The notes beneath the pieces are model-generated. The model was given only the letters and a program-made list of their open reading frames with translations. It was not told where the DNA came from and searched no databases. 64,000 nucleotides of DNA from Rhodoferax antarcticus ANT.BR (lineage in GTDB: Bacteria; Pseudomonadota; Gammaproteobacteria; Burkholderiales; Burkholderiaceae_C): assembly GCF_001938565.1 (NCBI RefSeq), contig NZ_MSYM01000018.1, positions 1-64,000 on the forward strand, in the 5' to 3' direction. The stretch's first letter is position 1. The number at the start of each line of letters is the position of its first letter. Of the stretch, positions 17,702 through 26,400 are shown in pieces. The position numbers and the translations under genes were made by a program.

Positions 17702-18541
17702 ATGTCAGCATCTACAAATTTATTCCTTGGCCTGCGACGCGTGACCTCGACCGTCGCCAAAGGCTTTTTCGATATCACCCACAACAGCATTGCCCTGATC
17801 GGGCTGGTTGTTCTCTTTGTCTCTATTGCGCTGTTTGCCCGCCCCGAATTGCGGGCTTTGGGCGAAACCCAATTGTTCAGTTGGCTGCAAGAACGCCGCG
17901 TTGACTTGACCGGCTTGGTCAGCGACCCGGTTGCCAGCGACCGCGCCACCGCCGCGCACCCCAAAGACCTGCCCAAGCAACAAGCCACTGTGGCGCTGTG
18001 GCTGAGCAAAAAATACCGTGTCGCGCCCGAGCCAGTCAGTGCCATCGTGGCGGAAGCCTACGACATTGGCAAACGCGTGAGCTTGGACCCAACTCTGATC
18101 TTGGCCGTCATGGCCATTGAATCTGGCTTTAACCCGTTCGCCCAAAGCCACGTGGGCGCCCAGGGACTGATGCAGGTCATGACGCGCGTTCACAGCGACA
18201 AATACCAAAGCTATGGTGGGGAATTTGCCGCTTTTGATCCGCTGGCTAATCTGCGGGTGGGCGTAAAAGTGCTGCAGGACTGCATCCGTGCTGCCGGCTC
18301 CATCGAAGGTGGCCTGAAATATTACGTGGGCGCAGCCAACTTGGAATATGACGGCGGCTACACAGCCAAAGTCATGAACGAATACGTTCGGTTGAAGCAA
18401 GTTGCTTTGGGCAAGCCGGTTCCAGCTTGGGTGCCACCGCCTACTGCGCCGCTAAAAGCCAGCACACCTGCGGCCCCGCCGAGCGTGCCTGAAAGCCCCG
18501 ACGAGGCGAGTGCGACCTCGGCCACAGTGGCCTTGAAGTAA
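17702..18541 (+). CDS. Lytic transglycosylase, SLT domain
   Basis: Probably cleaves the MurNAc-GlcNAc bond of peptidoglycan in the periplasm. A strong GAAGGAGAAG ribosome site precedes the ATG. An N-terminal membrane segment (about 28-48, IALIGLVVLFVSIALFA) anchors it. The SLT domain (about 125-230) has the catalytic glutamate in AIESGFNPFAQ, then GAQGLMQVM and the Y-rich ALKYYVGAANL-like end. The last 45 residues are Pro/Ala-rich. The divergent neighbour is the DUF748 gene; glyA lies downstream behind its own riboswitch. Confidence 0.9.
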   Translation: MSASTNLFLGLRRVTSTVAKGFFDITHNSIALIGLVVLFVSIALFARPELRALGETQLFSWLQERRVDLTGLVSDPVASDRATAAHPKDLPKQQATVALWLSKKYRVAPEPVSAIVAEAYDIGKRVSLDPTLILAVMAIESGFNPFAQSHVGAQGLMQVMTRVHSDKYQSYGGEFAAFDPLANLRVGVKVLQDCIRAAGSIEGGLKYYVGAANLEYDGGYTAKVMNEYVRLKQVALGKPVPAWVPPPTAPLKASTPAAPPSVPESPDEASATSATVALK

Positions 18542-18562
18542 AAGCCGTCGGCTAAAATAGCC

Positions 18563-18686
18563 CGGCACGCAACTGGCGATAGGCGCTCTACCCGCATCGG
18601 GTTTAGAGCGCCGATGTGGGAACACCACGGGGGAGCGTGCCGCAAAACTCATGTGGGTGTTGTGATCAGCCGTTCGCCTGGGCAGC
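18563..18686 (+). ncRNA. ZTP (pfl) riboswitch upstream of glyA
   Basis: Senses ZTP/ZMP, an alarmone of 10-formyl-tetrahydrofolate shortage. All conserved blocks are present in order: CGCAACTGGCG near 18569, GTGGGAACACCACGGGGGAG near 18616-18635, GTGCCG, and the 3' CCGTTCGCCTGGGCA ending near 18684. The class is known to control one-carbon genes such as glyA, which starts 53 nt later. A following hairpin (CCTG-GT-GTCATC at 18687-18698 with GATGAC-GCT-CAGG at 18704-18716) may belong to the expression platform. A TAAAAT box at 18553-18558 is a possible -10. Confidence 0.93.
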
Positions 18687-18738
18687 CCTGGTGTCATCAG
18701 ATGGATGACGCTCAGGCCCATAGTCTTTTAGGACTGCC

Positions 18739-19983
18739 ATGTTCAACCGCAATATTCTCATCGAGCAAACCGACCCAGAGTTGTTTGCTGCCATCCAATC
18801 CGAAAACCAGCGTCAGCAAGACCATATTGAGCTGATCGCCAGCGAAAACTACGCCTCGCCTGCCGTGATGGCCGCGCAAGGCACCCAACTCACCAACAAA
18901 TACGCCGAGGGTTACCCCGGCCGCCGCTATTACGGTGGCTGCGAGTTTGTCGACATTGCCGAACAACTCGCCATTGACCGTGTCAAACAGATTTTTGGTG
19001 CTGAAGCGGCCAACGTGCAGCCGCACTGCGGCGCATCAGCCAACGAGGCCGTCTTTTTGGCCTTTTTGAAACCCGGCGACACCATCATGGGCATGAGCCT
19101 GGCCGAAGGCGGCCACCTGACGCATGGCATGGCGCTGAACATGAGCGGCAAATGGTTCAACGCGGTCAGCTACGGCCTGGATGCGAACGAAGCCATTGAC
19201 TACGAAGCCATGGAGCGCAAGGCCCACGAACACAAGCCAAAACTCATCATAGCCGGTGCCAGTGCTTACTCTCTAGCTATTGATTTTGAACGTTTCGCCA
19301 AGGTAGCCAAAGATGTGGGCGCGATCTTCATGGTCGACATGGCCCACTACGCCGGGCTGATTGCTGCAGGCGTTTACCCCAACCCGGTGCCGCACGCCGA
19401 TGTGGTCACCAGCACCACCCACAAGAGCCTGCGCGGCCCGCGTGGTGGCATCATTTTGATGAAATCTCAGCACGAGAAAGCCATCAACAGCGCCATCTTC
19501 CCCGGCCTGCAGGGCGGCCCGCTGATGCACGTGATTGCGGCCAAGGCAGTGGCTTTCAAGGAAGCGCTGCAACCCGAGTTCAAGCTGTACCAGCAACAAG
19601 TGCTGGTCAACGCCCGCGTGGTGGCCGAAACGCTCACTGCACGTGGCCTGCGCATTGTGAGTGGCCGCACTGAGAGCCATTTGATGCTGGTCGACCTGCG
19701 CGCCAAGGGCATCACCGGCAAAGAAGCCGAGGCGGTGCTGGGCAGCGCGCACATGACCATCAACAAAAACGCCATCCCCAACGACCCCGAAAAACCCATG
19801 GTCACCAGCGGCGTGCGCATTGGCACACCCGCCATGACCACCCGCGGCTTCAAGGAAGAAGAAGCTCGCATGACTGCTAATTTGATCGCGGACGTGCTGG
19901 ACAACCCAAGAGACGCTACCAACATTGATGCGATACGCGCCAAGGTCAACGCGCTAACCGCACGCTTCCCGGTCTACGGTTAA
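18739..19983 (+). CDS. glyA: Serine hydroxymethyltransferase
   Basis: PLP enzyme converting serine and tetrahydrofolate to glycine and 5,10-methylene-THF in the cytoplasm. Its 414 residues have the normal length. Seen are [12 protein letters not shown] near 33, YPGRRYYGG, the PLP lysine in [16 protein letters not shown] near 228, and [11 protein letters not shown]. The AGGA ribosome site 6 nt before ATG lies in a small AGTC/GACT stem, which could be masked by the upstream riboswitch. nrdR follows after a dispersed repeat. Confidence 0.98.
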   Translation: MFNRNILIEQTDPELFAAIQSENQRQQDHIELIASENYASPAVMAAQGTQLTNKYAEGYPGRRYYGGCEFVDIAEQLAIDRVKQIFGAEAANVQPHCGASANEAVFLAFLKPGDTIMGMSLAEGGHLTHGMALNMSGKWFNAVSYGLDANEAIDYEAMERKAHEHKPKLIIAGASAYSLAIDFERFAKVAKDVGAIFMVDMAHYAGLIAAGVYPNPVPHADVVTSTTHKSLRGPRGGIILMKSQHEKAINSAIFPGLQGGPLMHVIAAKAVAFKEALQPEFKLYQQQVLVNARVVAETLTARGLRIVSGRTESHLMLVDLRAKGITGKEAEAVLGSAHMTINKNAIPNDPEKPMVTSGVRIGTPAMTTRGFKEEEARMTANLIADVLDNPRDATNIDAIRAKVNALTARFPVYG

Positions 19984-20001
19984 GCCACAACAAGAGCACA
20001 G

Positions 20002-20068
20002 GTGCTATTTTTTATATAGCTGCCTGCGCTTATTTTGTAAGGGCTAGCGCCATAAATCGCTTATAAAG
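20002..20068 (+). repeat. Dispersed repeat between glyA and nrdR
   Basis: ATATAGCTGCCTGCGC, CTTATTTTGTAAGGG, GCTAGCGCC and a terminal TTATAAAG. It lies 19 bp after the glyA stop and ends 12 bp before the nrdR ATG, so it forms most of the nrdR leader. Confidence 0.92.
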
Positions 20069-20080
20069 AAGCTTACCTCC

Positions 20081-20530
20081 ATGAAATGTCCCTTCTGCAG
20101 CCACCCCGACACCCAGGTGGTGGAAACGCGGGAGTCTGAAGACGGGGGCTTTATTCGCCGCAGACGCCGCTGCGCGTCTTGCGACAAGCGCTTTACCACC
20201 TACGAACGCCCCGAGGTCAATTTTCCGGCGATCGTCAAGAAAGACGGCCGGCGCATCGACTACGAGCGCAGCAAGGTGTTGGGCTCCATGCGGCTGGCGC
20301 TGCGCAAGCGCTCTGTCAGCACCGAACTGGTGGATGCAGCGGTAGAGCGGATTGAAGAAAAACTGCTCACCCTCGGCCAGCGGGAACTGCCGTCAAACCG
20401 CATTGGTGAACTGGTCATGGCCGAGCTGAAAAAGCTCGACAAGGTCGCCTATGTGCGCTTTGCCAGCGTGTACCGCAGCTTTGAGGATGTGGATGAGTTC
20501 AGGGCGGTGGTGGATGAGATGGGGCGGTAG
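20081..20530 (+). CDS. nrdR: Transcriptional repressor of ribonucleotide reductase genes
   Basis: Zn-ribbon/ATP-cone repressor that binds NrdR boxes and shuts off nrd genes when dATP is high. The zinc ribbon is MKCPFC and [12 protein letters not shown]. The ATP-cone follows from about residue 49 ([15 protein letters not shown]). It has 149 residues, the usual length. It lies downstream of glyA, a common pairing. A TGACTGA/TCAGTCA stem (20538-20558) follows the stop, without a T-run. Confidence 0.97.
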   Translation: MKCPFCSHPDTQVVETRESEDGGFIRRRRRCASCDKRFTTYERPEVNFPAIVKKDGRRIDYERSKVLGSMRLALRKRSVSTELVDAAVERIEEKLLTLGQRELPSNRIGELVMAELKKLDKVAYVRFASVYRSFEDVDEFRAVVDEMGR

Positions 20531-20661
20531 AAAGCTGTGACTGAAGTCCTATCAGTCAGGCCCCGCTAGCTACCTCAACCACCCCAATTCCTGACGAATG
20601 GTAATACGCAACCTAGTCAGCGGCGTTGCAGTAGGACGGTTCCCCACCCTAGACTGTCGCC

Positions 20662-21240
20662 ATGGGCAAACCAACCTCCACGTTCAACAGGCCGAAGAAG
20701 TCTACCGGCTTTACCATCATCGAACTGCTGGTGACCATTGCCATTCTCGGCATATTGCTGGCTCTGGGCTTGCCTGAATTTCGCAGCTTCATTGTCAGCA
20801 ACCGGTTGTCAACCGATGTGAAGGGATTCGTTGGACTCATCAACTACGCGCGAAGTGAAGCCATTACAAGAAATCAGAGCGTGGTGATTTGCCCGAAGGC
20901 CAATAATGCCATCACTTGCCAGAACTCTCAGTTCTGGGGTGTATATGAAATACAAGCGTTTGTTGACATCAATGGCAATGGACAGAGAGACACGTCGGAC
21001 ACATTGCTAAAGACTTTGACGGCGGTTGACCGTACATCCCTAGAACGAGGGTTCACTAGGACATCGGTAGGCACCATTGTTTTTCGATCTGTCGGACTCT
21101 CCACCGACACGCACACCTTTGACATTTGGACAAAGTCCAGCGACGTTGCCTATGAGACCAAATACGGCAGGCGTGTGTGTATCAGTCGGCCAGGGCGCGT
21201 CAGGGTCATTCCTTATCTGACAACCTGCACCAGTTTTTAA
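20662..21240 (+). CDS. Type IV pilus minor pilin, FimT/FimU (GspH) type
   Basis: Minor pilin that primes pilus assembly at the inner membrane. It has a type III signal, GFTIIELLVTIAILGI (processing after the Gly near residue 18), and a GspH-like body (VGLINYARSEAITRNQSVVICPK). Length is 192 residues. It is the first gene of a six-gene cluster in fimU-pilV-pilW-pilX-pilY1-pilE order. A weak TTGCAG/TAGACT pair (20626-20655) would place transcription start close to the ATG, and no ribosome site is evident. Confidence 0.88.
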   Translation: MGKPTSTFNRPKKSTGFTIIELLVTIAILGILLALGLPEFRSFIVSNRLSTDVKGFVGLINYARSEAITRNQSVVICPKANNAITCQNSQFWGVYEIQAFVDINGNGQRDTSDTLLKTLTAVDRTSLERGFTRTSVGTIVFRSVGLSTDTHTFDIWTKSSDVAYETKYGRRVCISRPGRVRVIPYLTTCTSF

Positions 21241-21243
21241 ACC

Positions 21244-21864
21244 ATGACTACGCAACACCCTCTGGTTTTTCGCCAACGCCTCAGCCAAAGTGGTGCCACT
21301 TTGATTGAAGCCCTGATTTCCATTCTGATCATGTCAATCGGGCTACTGGGCATAGCTGGCATGCAACTTAAGGCCATTTCGTACCAAAAGAATGCCTGGT
21401 CTACGCATCGGGTGGCAGAGATCACCAACGACATCGCCGAACGGATACTCGCCAACCCAACAGGCGCCAAAAATGGCAACTACGCCTATACAGCCGACTA
21501 CGCCACTGGCAAGGCTGCGACACCTAGCAGCAACAACTGCCGTACTTCAAGTGCCTCTTGCACCACAGCGCAAATCGCTGCCGACGACATTGCAGACCTT
21601 TTAAATAAAGCACAAACCATTCTGCCCGGTGGGGCCGCACAGATTACCGGCACGCCAGCGACGGGCATGGTGGTGACGACCATGTTCATGGACAAGGAGT
21701 TCGTGGACCCCGCATCGGGTGCGCTCCTACCGTCAACAACCTGCACTTCCACTATAGATGCATCGACAAGCGACATAGCCTGGCGCAATTGCTGTCCGGC
21801 GGCAGCCAGCGTGCCTGACGGTGTGCGGTGCCGCCGATTCAATCTTGTCCCAATTGAGCCTTGA
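21244..21864 (+). CDS. pilV: Type IV pilus minor pilin PilV
   Basis: Minor pilin, 206 residues, with prepilin signal GATLIEALISILIMSIGLLGI after SQS. The body has QKNAWSTHRVAEITNDIAERILANP, typical of PilV. Several cysteines (NNCRTSSASC; WRNCC; RC) may form disulfides in the exported domain. It starts 3 bp after the fimT-like gene and pilW follows after 4 bp, so co-translation is likely. Confidence 0.88.
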   Translation: MTTQHPLVFRQRLSQSGATLIEALISILIMSIGLLGIAGMQLKAISYQKNAWSTHRVAEITNDIAERILANPTGAKNGNYAYTADYATGKAATPSSNNCRTSSASCTTAQIAADDIADLLNKAQTILPGGAAQITGTPATGMVVTTMFMDKEFVDPASGALLPSTTCTSTIDASTSDIAWRNCCPAAASVPDGVRCRRFNLVPIEP

Positions 21865-21868
21865 CCTC

Positions 21869-22807
21869 ATGCGCAGAGCCAACAAAACACCATTCGCCGG
21901 AACCAGATACGGCAACAGCGGCTTTTCACTGATTGAGCTACTTGTTGGTTTGGCTATTGGAATGGTGATTGCCATTGTGGCTTCAACCATCTACCTTTAT
22001 TCCAAGACCGCCTATAACGCAGCGACTGAGACATCCGAAATGGAAGAAAACGGCCGGTTCGCGCTGAACCTGGTTGCCAAATACATTCAGAGTGCCGGTT
22101 TTGTGATGGTTGACCCTAAAGGTACTTTGCCGGAGGGTCCCATAGACAACAAGATATTTGGATGTGACCTGGGTTTTGTCAACCCCACCACAACCGCATC
22201 GCTTGCCGACCTGGCCTGCAGAACCGCCACGCCTGCGGGCGAATTGCCCTCTGCTTCCATTAGGCTGATCGCAGAAACCGATGCATACGACTTGTCATCA
22301 GCCAAGTATCAGGGGTTTGATTGTGTCGGGATGGGCTCAATACCAACGACATTGGCTACCGGCACAGTGGTGAATGAAACACGCTCATATTTTGTGGTCA
22401 CCCACACCAATGTTCAGACGCCCAATGGAACCGTGCGTATGGGGCAGTTAACCTGTGTCTCCGATCGAACGCTCCCCGCAGGTACGGCGGCCTTCCAAAT
22501 GCAACCATTGATTCCAGGTGTTGAGCAACTTAGATTCACTTATTTGCTGCCGTCATTAATCGATCTGAATTCAGCTCAAAGAGCCAGAACTGCTGCGCAA
22601 GTCACTTCGGCCGTCAATGCAAGCGATCAGTGGCCGGCGGTACTGGCTGTTGAGGTTTGCGTATTAACAAAATCGGTACAGCCTGGGGGTAACGACACCG
22701 GAACTACATACACAGATTGCTACGGGACCGCTTTAGCCGCAACAGCTGGCGAAAGTTATCGCACCTTCACGACAACGGTCAGGCTCAGAAACAGGACCAG
22801 TTCATGA
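21869..22807 (+). CDS. pilW: Type IV pilus minor pilin PilW
   Basis: Minor pilin (312 residues) with prepilin signal GFSLIELLVGLAIGMVIAIV near residue 17. It is followed by a PilW-type body (EMEENGRFALNLVAKYIQSAGF). The start MRRANKTPF, 4 bp after the pilV stop, fits better than the longer open frame, which overlaps pilV. Its stop overlaps the pilX start as ATGA. Confidence 0.9.
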   Translation: MRRANKTPFAGTRYGNSGFSLIELLVGLAIGMVIAIVASTIYLYSKTAYNAATETSEMEENGRFALNLVAKYIQSAGFVMVDPKGTLPEGPIDNKIFGCDLGFVNPTTTASLADLACRTATPAGELPSASIRLIAETDAYDLSSAKYQGFDCVGMGSIPTTLATGTVVNETRSYFVVTHTNVQTPNGTVRMGQLTCVSDRTLPAGTAAFQMQPLIPGVEQLRFTYLLPSLIDLNSAQRARTAAQVTSAVNASDQWPAVLAVEVCVLTKSVQPGGNDTGTTYTDCYGTALAATAGESYRTFTTTVRLRNRTSS

Positions 22808-23409
22808 AGAAGTCAAGAGTTCTTTCCATGCGTGGTAGCCAATCATCAGCTCGGTCCCAAGCTGGCGTGTCCTTGGTCATTGTGATGATCTTTTTGGTTA
22901 TTTTGAGCGGACTCGCTATCACTGCCATGCAAGGCTCAACCTTTTCAGCGCGTATTGCAGGCAATGAATCAGATCGAACGCTGGCTTTTCAAGCCGCAGA
23001 AGCAGCGTTAAAAGATGCTGAAAATGACATACGGAGTCAGCTTTCCAGTGGTGCGGTTTGCCCTGTTACATCGACATTGTGCCGGGCTGATCCGATTGAC
23101 AAAGGCAATGGTTTTGACACGGCGTGCCCAAACGGGCGCTGCAATCCGAATGTCGGTTCGCCAATCTGGGAAACATCGAGCCGCTGGACCAATGCCTCGC
23201 CTGCGAACAACACTGCGATTTCAGACGGGAGCGTGGTGTATGGCTTTTATACCGGAGCGGCTGCGCTGCCGGTCGTTGCCCAACGGCCAAGGTACCTCAT
23301 TGAATATTTCCCCAAATACGAAGCTACCGTGTACCGGGTGACTGCTTTAGGGTACGGCGCCAATGCAACAACTCGCGTGATGTTACAAACTTCTGTGAAG
23401 GCCAAGTAA
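22804..23409 (+). CDS. pilX: Type IV pilus assembly protein PilX
   Basis: Minor pilin-like protein of 201 residues. The hydrophobic N-terminal helix GVSLVIVMIFLVILSGLAI lacks the glutamate normally found at position +5 of major pilins, as is usual for PilX. The motif NESDRTLAFQAAEAALKDAE is typical of PilX N-terminal domains. It starts inside the pilW stop (ATGA) and lies 2 bp before pilY1. Confidence 0.9.
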   Translation: MKKSRVLSMRGSQSSARSQAGVSLVIVMIFLVILSGLAITAMQGSTFSARIAGNESDRTLAFQAAEAALKDAENDIRSQLSSGAVCPVTSTLCRADPIDKGNGFDTACPNGRCNPNVGSPIWETSSRWTNASPANNTAISDGSVVYGFYTGAAALPVVAQRPRYLIEYFPKYEATVYRVTALGYGANATTRVMLQTSVKAK

Positions 23410-23411
23410 TC

Positions 23412-26400
23412 ATGTTTACAACCGAACTCACCAGGTTTTCTTCAAGGCGCACCGTATCAGGGACCAGGGCGGCCGCCTGCGCATTGATGCTGCTTGTTAC
23501 GGTGCTCATGACATTTGCAGCGCATGCGGTCAACCTCACTGCATTGCCCCCGTACCTTTCGGAGAACAAGGGGTCGCCCATGGTCATGCTGAATCTCTCC
23601 AGGGATCATCAGCTTTTTTATAAGGCCTACAACGAATACTCTGATCTGGATGGCGACGGTTTACCAGAAACTCAATACAAGCACACCTATCGCTATTACG
23701 GCTATTTCGATAACCAACGCTGCTATTCATACAACACCACCTCAAATCGCTATGTACCAGAGCGCAAAGAGAATGGAAGCGCTGCGACCGACCCTACCTA
23801 TTGCGGTGGCGCGGGAGAATGGCACGGCAACTTCCTGAACTGGGCAACCACTACCCGCATGGACGTGGTGAGGCGCATTCTTTACGGGGGCTATCGGAGT
23901 ACAGATGCTTCCATTGTTTCTGGCACATCCTTAACCGTTCTGGAGCGCGCCCACTTGCCGACCGATGCGCATGCGTTCGCCAAGTACTACTCCGGCACAG
24001 ATATTCGGAAACTGACCCCCTTCAGCGCAGTGACCGAGATCAGCATCTGCAACGCTTCGTTCAAGAATGGTACGGTTAATTATTCTCATGGGGCCATCAG
24101 CGCACCGTCCATACGGGTGGCCAATGGAAATTTCGCGCTGTGGAACTCCAATGAAAGGTGGCAGTGCTATTGGAGCGAAGACAAGACAGCTACCAACGGC
24201 AACGTCGCTGCAAACTCCGGTATCAACGCGAGTGCCAATAACCCCTCACGCGCAACAAATGGACTGGGTACAGGTTATGCTGCGGGTTCCTACACAGCTC
24301 GCGTTGAAGTTTGTAAAACCGGGTTGGACAGCGCCGTGGCGCCAGCGACCGGATTTACAGATGATGAAAAATCGCGCTGCAAGTTATACCCACTGGGCAA
24401 CTACAAACCGGTGGGTTTACTGCAAAAATACGGCGAGAGTAACCAAGCCGCTTTCGGGCTGATGACGGGCAGCTTCGACAAGAATATCTCTGGTGGCGTT
24501 CTGCGCAAAAACGTGGCCTCATTTACCGATGAAGTTGATTTGGACGATGGCCAGTTCAAGACAGGCGTGAATGGCATAGTCGAAAATCTTAACGCGTTGA
24601 GAATATACGGGTACGACTACAGGGATGGCACTTACACCGGGTTAGACACGTGCAATTTCCAATTGACCTCCATATCGGAAGGAAGTTGTACCAGTTGGGG
24701 AAATCCGATGGGGGAAATTTACCTTGAATCATTGCGCTATTTGGTTGGCAAGGTACCTGGAAGCCCGACAACTCAGATTTCTCCAACCACGGCATTCAAT
24801 AACGCTGCCGGGGCTAAAGATGCGGCGATTGGGTTGACAGTTGCAGCTTGGTCAGACCCGTTTGCATCAACAACAACCGCGAGCTTTGGTGACCCTATTT
24901 GTAGGCGCACCAGCGTGGTCAACTTCAACGCAAGCGTCACGTCTTATGACATTGATCAGTGGGGCAGTCAGACAGACATTAATGGCCTCAGTGGTGCTAC
25001 GACAGTTGCTGCGCGTACAGATCAGATTGGCACATCCGAAGGTTTATATGCATCGGGCGCCAAATGGGCTGTTGGCAGCACCGCAACTGATCCCAGCAAA
25101 ATCTGCAATGACAAGTTTTTTACCAGTCTTGCGGGCGTCAGTGGCATTTGCCCAGAGGCACCTACCGCCAATGGTGGCTACCTGATGGCCGGTTTGGCAT
25201 TGCAGGCCCATACCACGCCCATTCGTACCGATATATACGTTCCCACAACGAATACGCGCGCCTTTCGCGTTGACACCTATGGCGTCGCATTGGCAACAGG
25301 CACGCCGCGTATCAAGGTGCCGCTGCCAACTGACCCTGCCAAGTTTGTGATCATTCAGCCGGCTTACCGCCTGGTAACAGGTGGTGGCCAGGGTGGCGGC
25401 GCGTTGGTTGACTTCCGGGTGGTGTCTCAAACGTCGACGTATGGTAAGTACCTCATACAGTGGGAAGACTCCGAACAAGGCGGCGACTACGACCAAGATC
25501 TTTGGGGCACGTTGGAATACACGGTGGTGGGAAATAACATCAAGATTTCCACACAGACTTTTTTCGAGTCCACGAATACTGCTCAGGGTTTCGGGTATGT
25601 CATCTCTGGCACGGGCCCGACAGTGGCTGCCAGTCAGGATGGTGTGCACTTCCACTCCGGTATCGAAAACTTTTACTATGTTGATCCTGCGAACATTTCG
25701 GTTACGCCTACAACCAACCTGAATGCCTCAGGCGGTTGCAACCCTTGCAATGTCGGAAACGGCAAAACCATTGCTACCTATTCGATGCTAGGGGTATCTG
25801 GTTCGGTACTACACGACCCTTTGTATTACGCCGCCAAGTATGGTGGCTTTGACAGAGCCAAATATTCGACAACAGCCTATGTGCCAGGCAATGTGCTGAT
25901 GCCCGATGCCTGGGATGCAAAGAACACGGCTGGCACCACCGTTGCAGGCGGTGATGGCATTCCCGATACGTATTTTTATGCCGTGGATCCGGGTCAGCTG
26001 GAAACGTCTCTGGAACAGATTTTTCAAACTATCTTGAAAGCTGGCGGTGCTGCACCCGCTGCAGCAACCTCCTCGCGCACGTCGGCTGGGGGCTACGTCT
26101 ATACCAGCACTCACAGCATCAAAGAGGCAGGCGCAGGCGTTGATGCGGACGTCAGCGGGCAATTTTTGCGCTTTGGCTTTGCGCCAGATGGCAATGTTTC
26201 AGGTACCCAGGATTGGGATGCTGGGGCTGTGATGACGACGCAGGCGGCTGGTTCCGGCTGGGACACAGGGCGGAAAATATTTACCTTGTCCGATACTGCA
26301 TCCGTCGCGTTCCGTTGGGCAAAACTGTCCGCAGTACAACAAGACGTTTTGAGAACGAATCCAGCATCCGGCGCGCTGAGCACCGCCACAGTGGGTCAGG

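Noticed and set aside
19244..19290. Repeat-like CTCTAGCTATTGATTTT inside glyA
   Set aside because: The encoded residues ([14 protein letters not shown]) are the normal glyA sequence at this place, so the similarity is probably chance.
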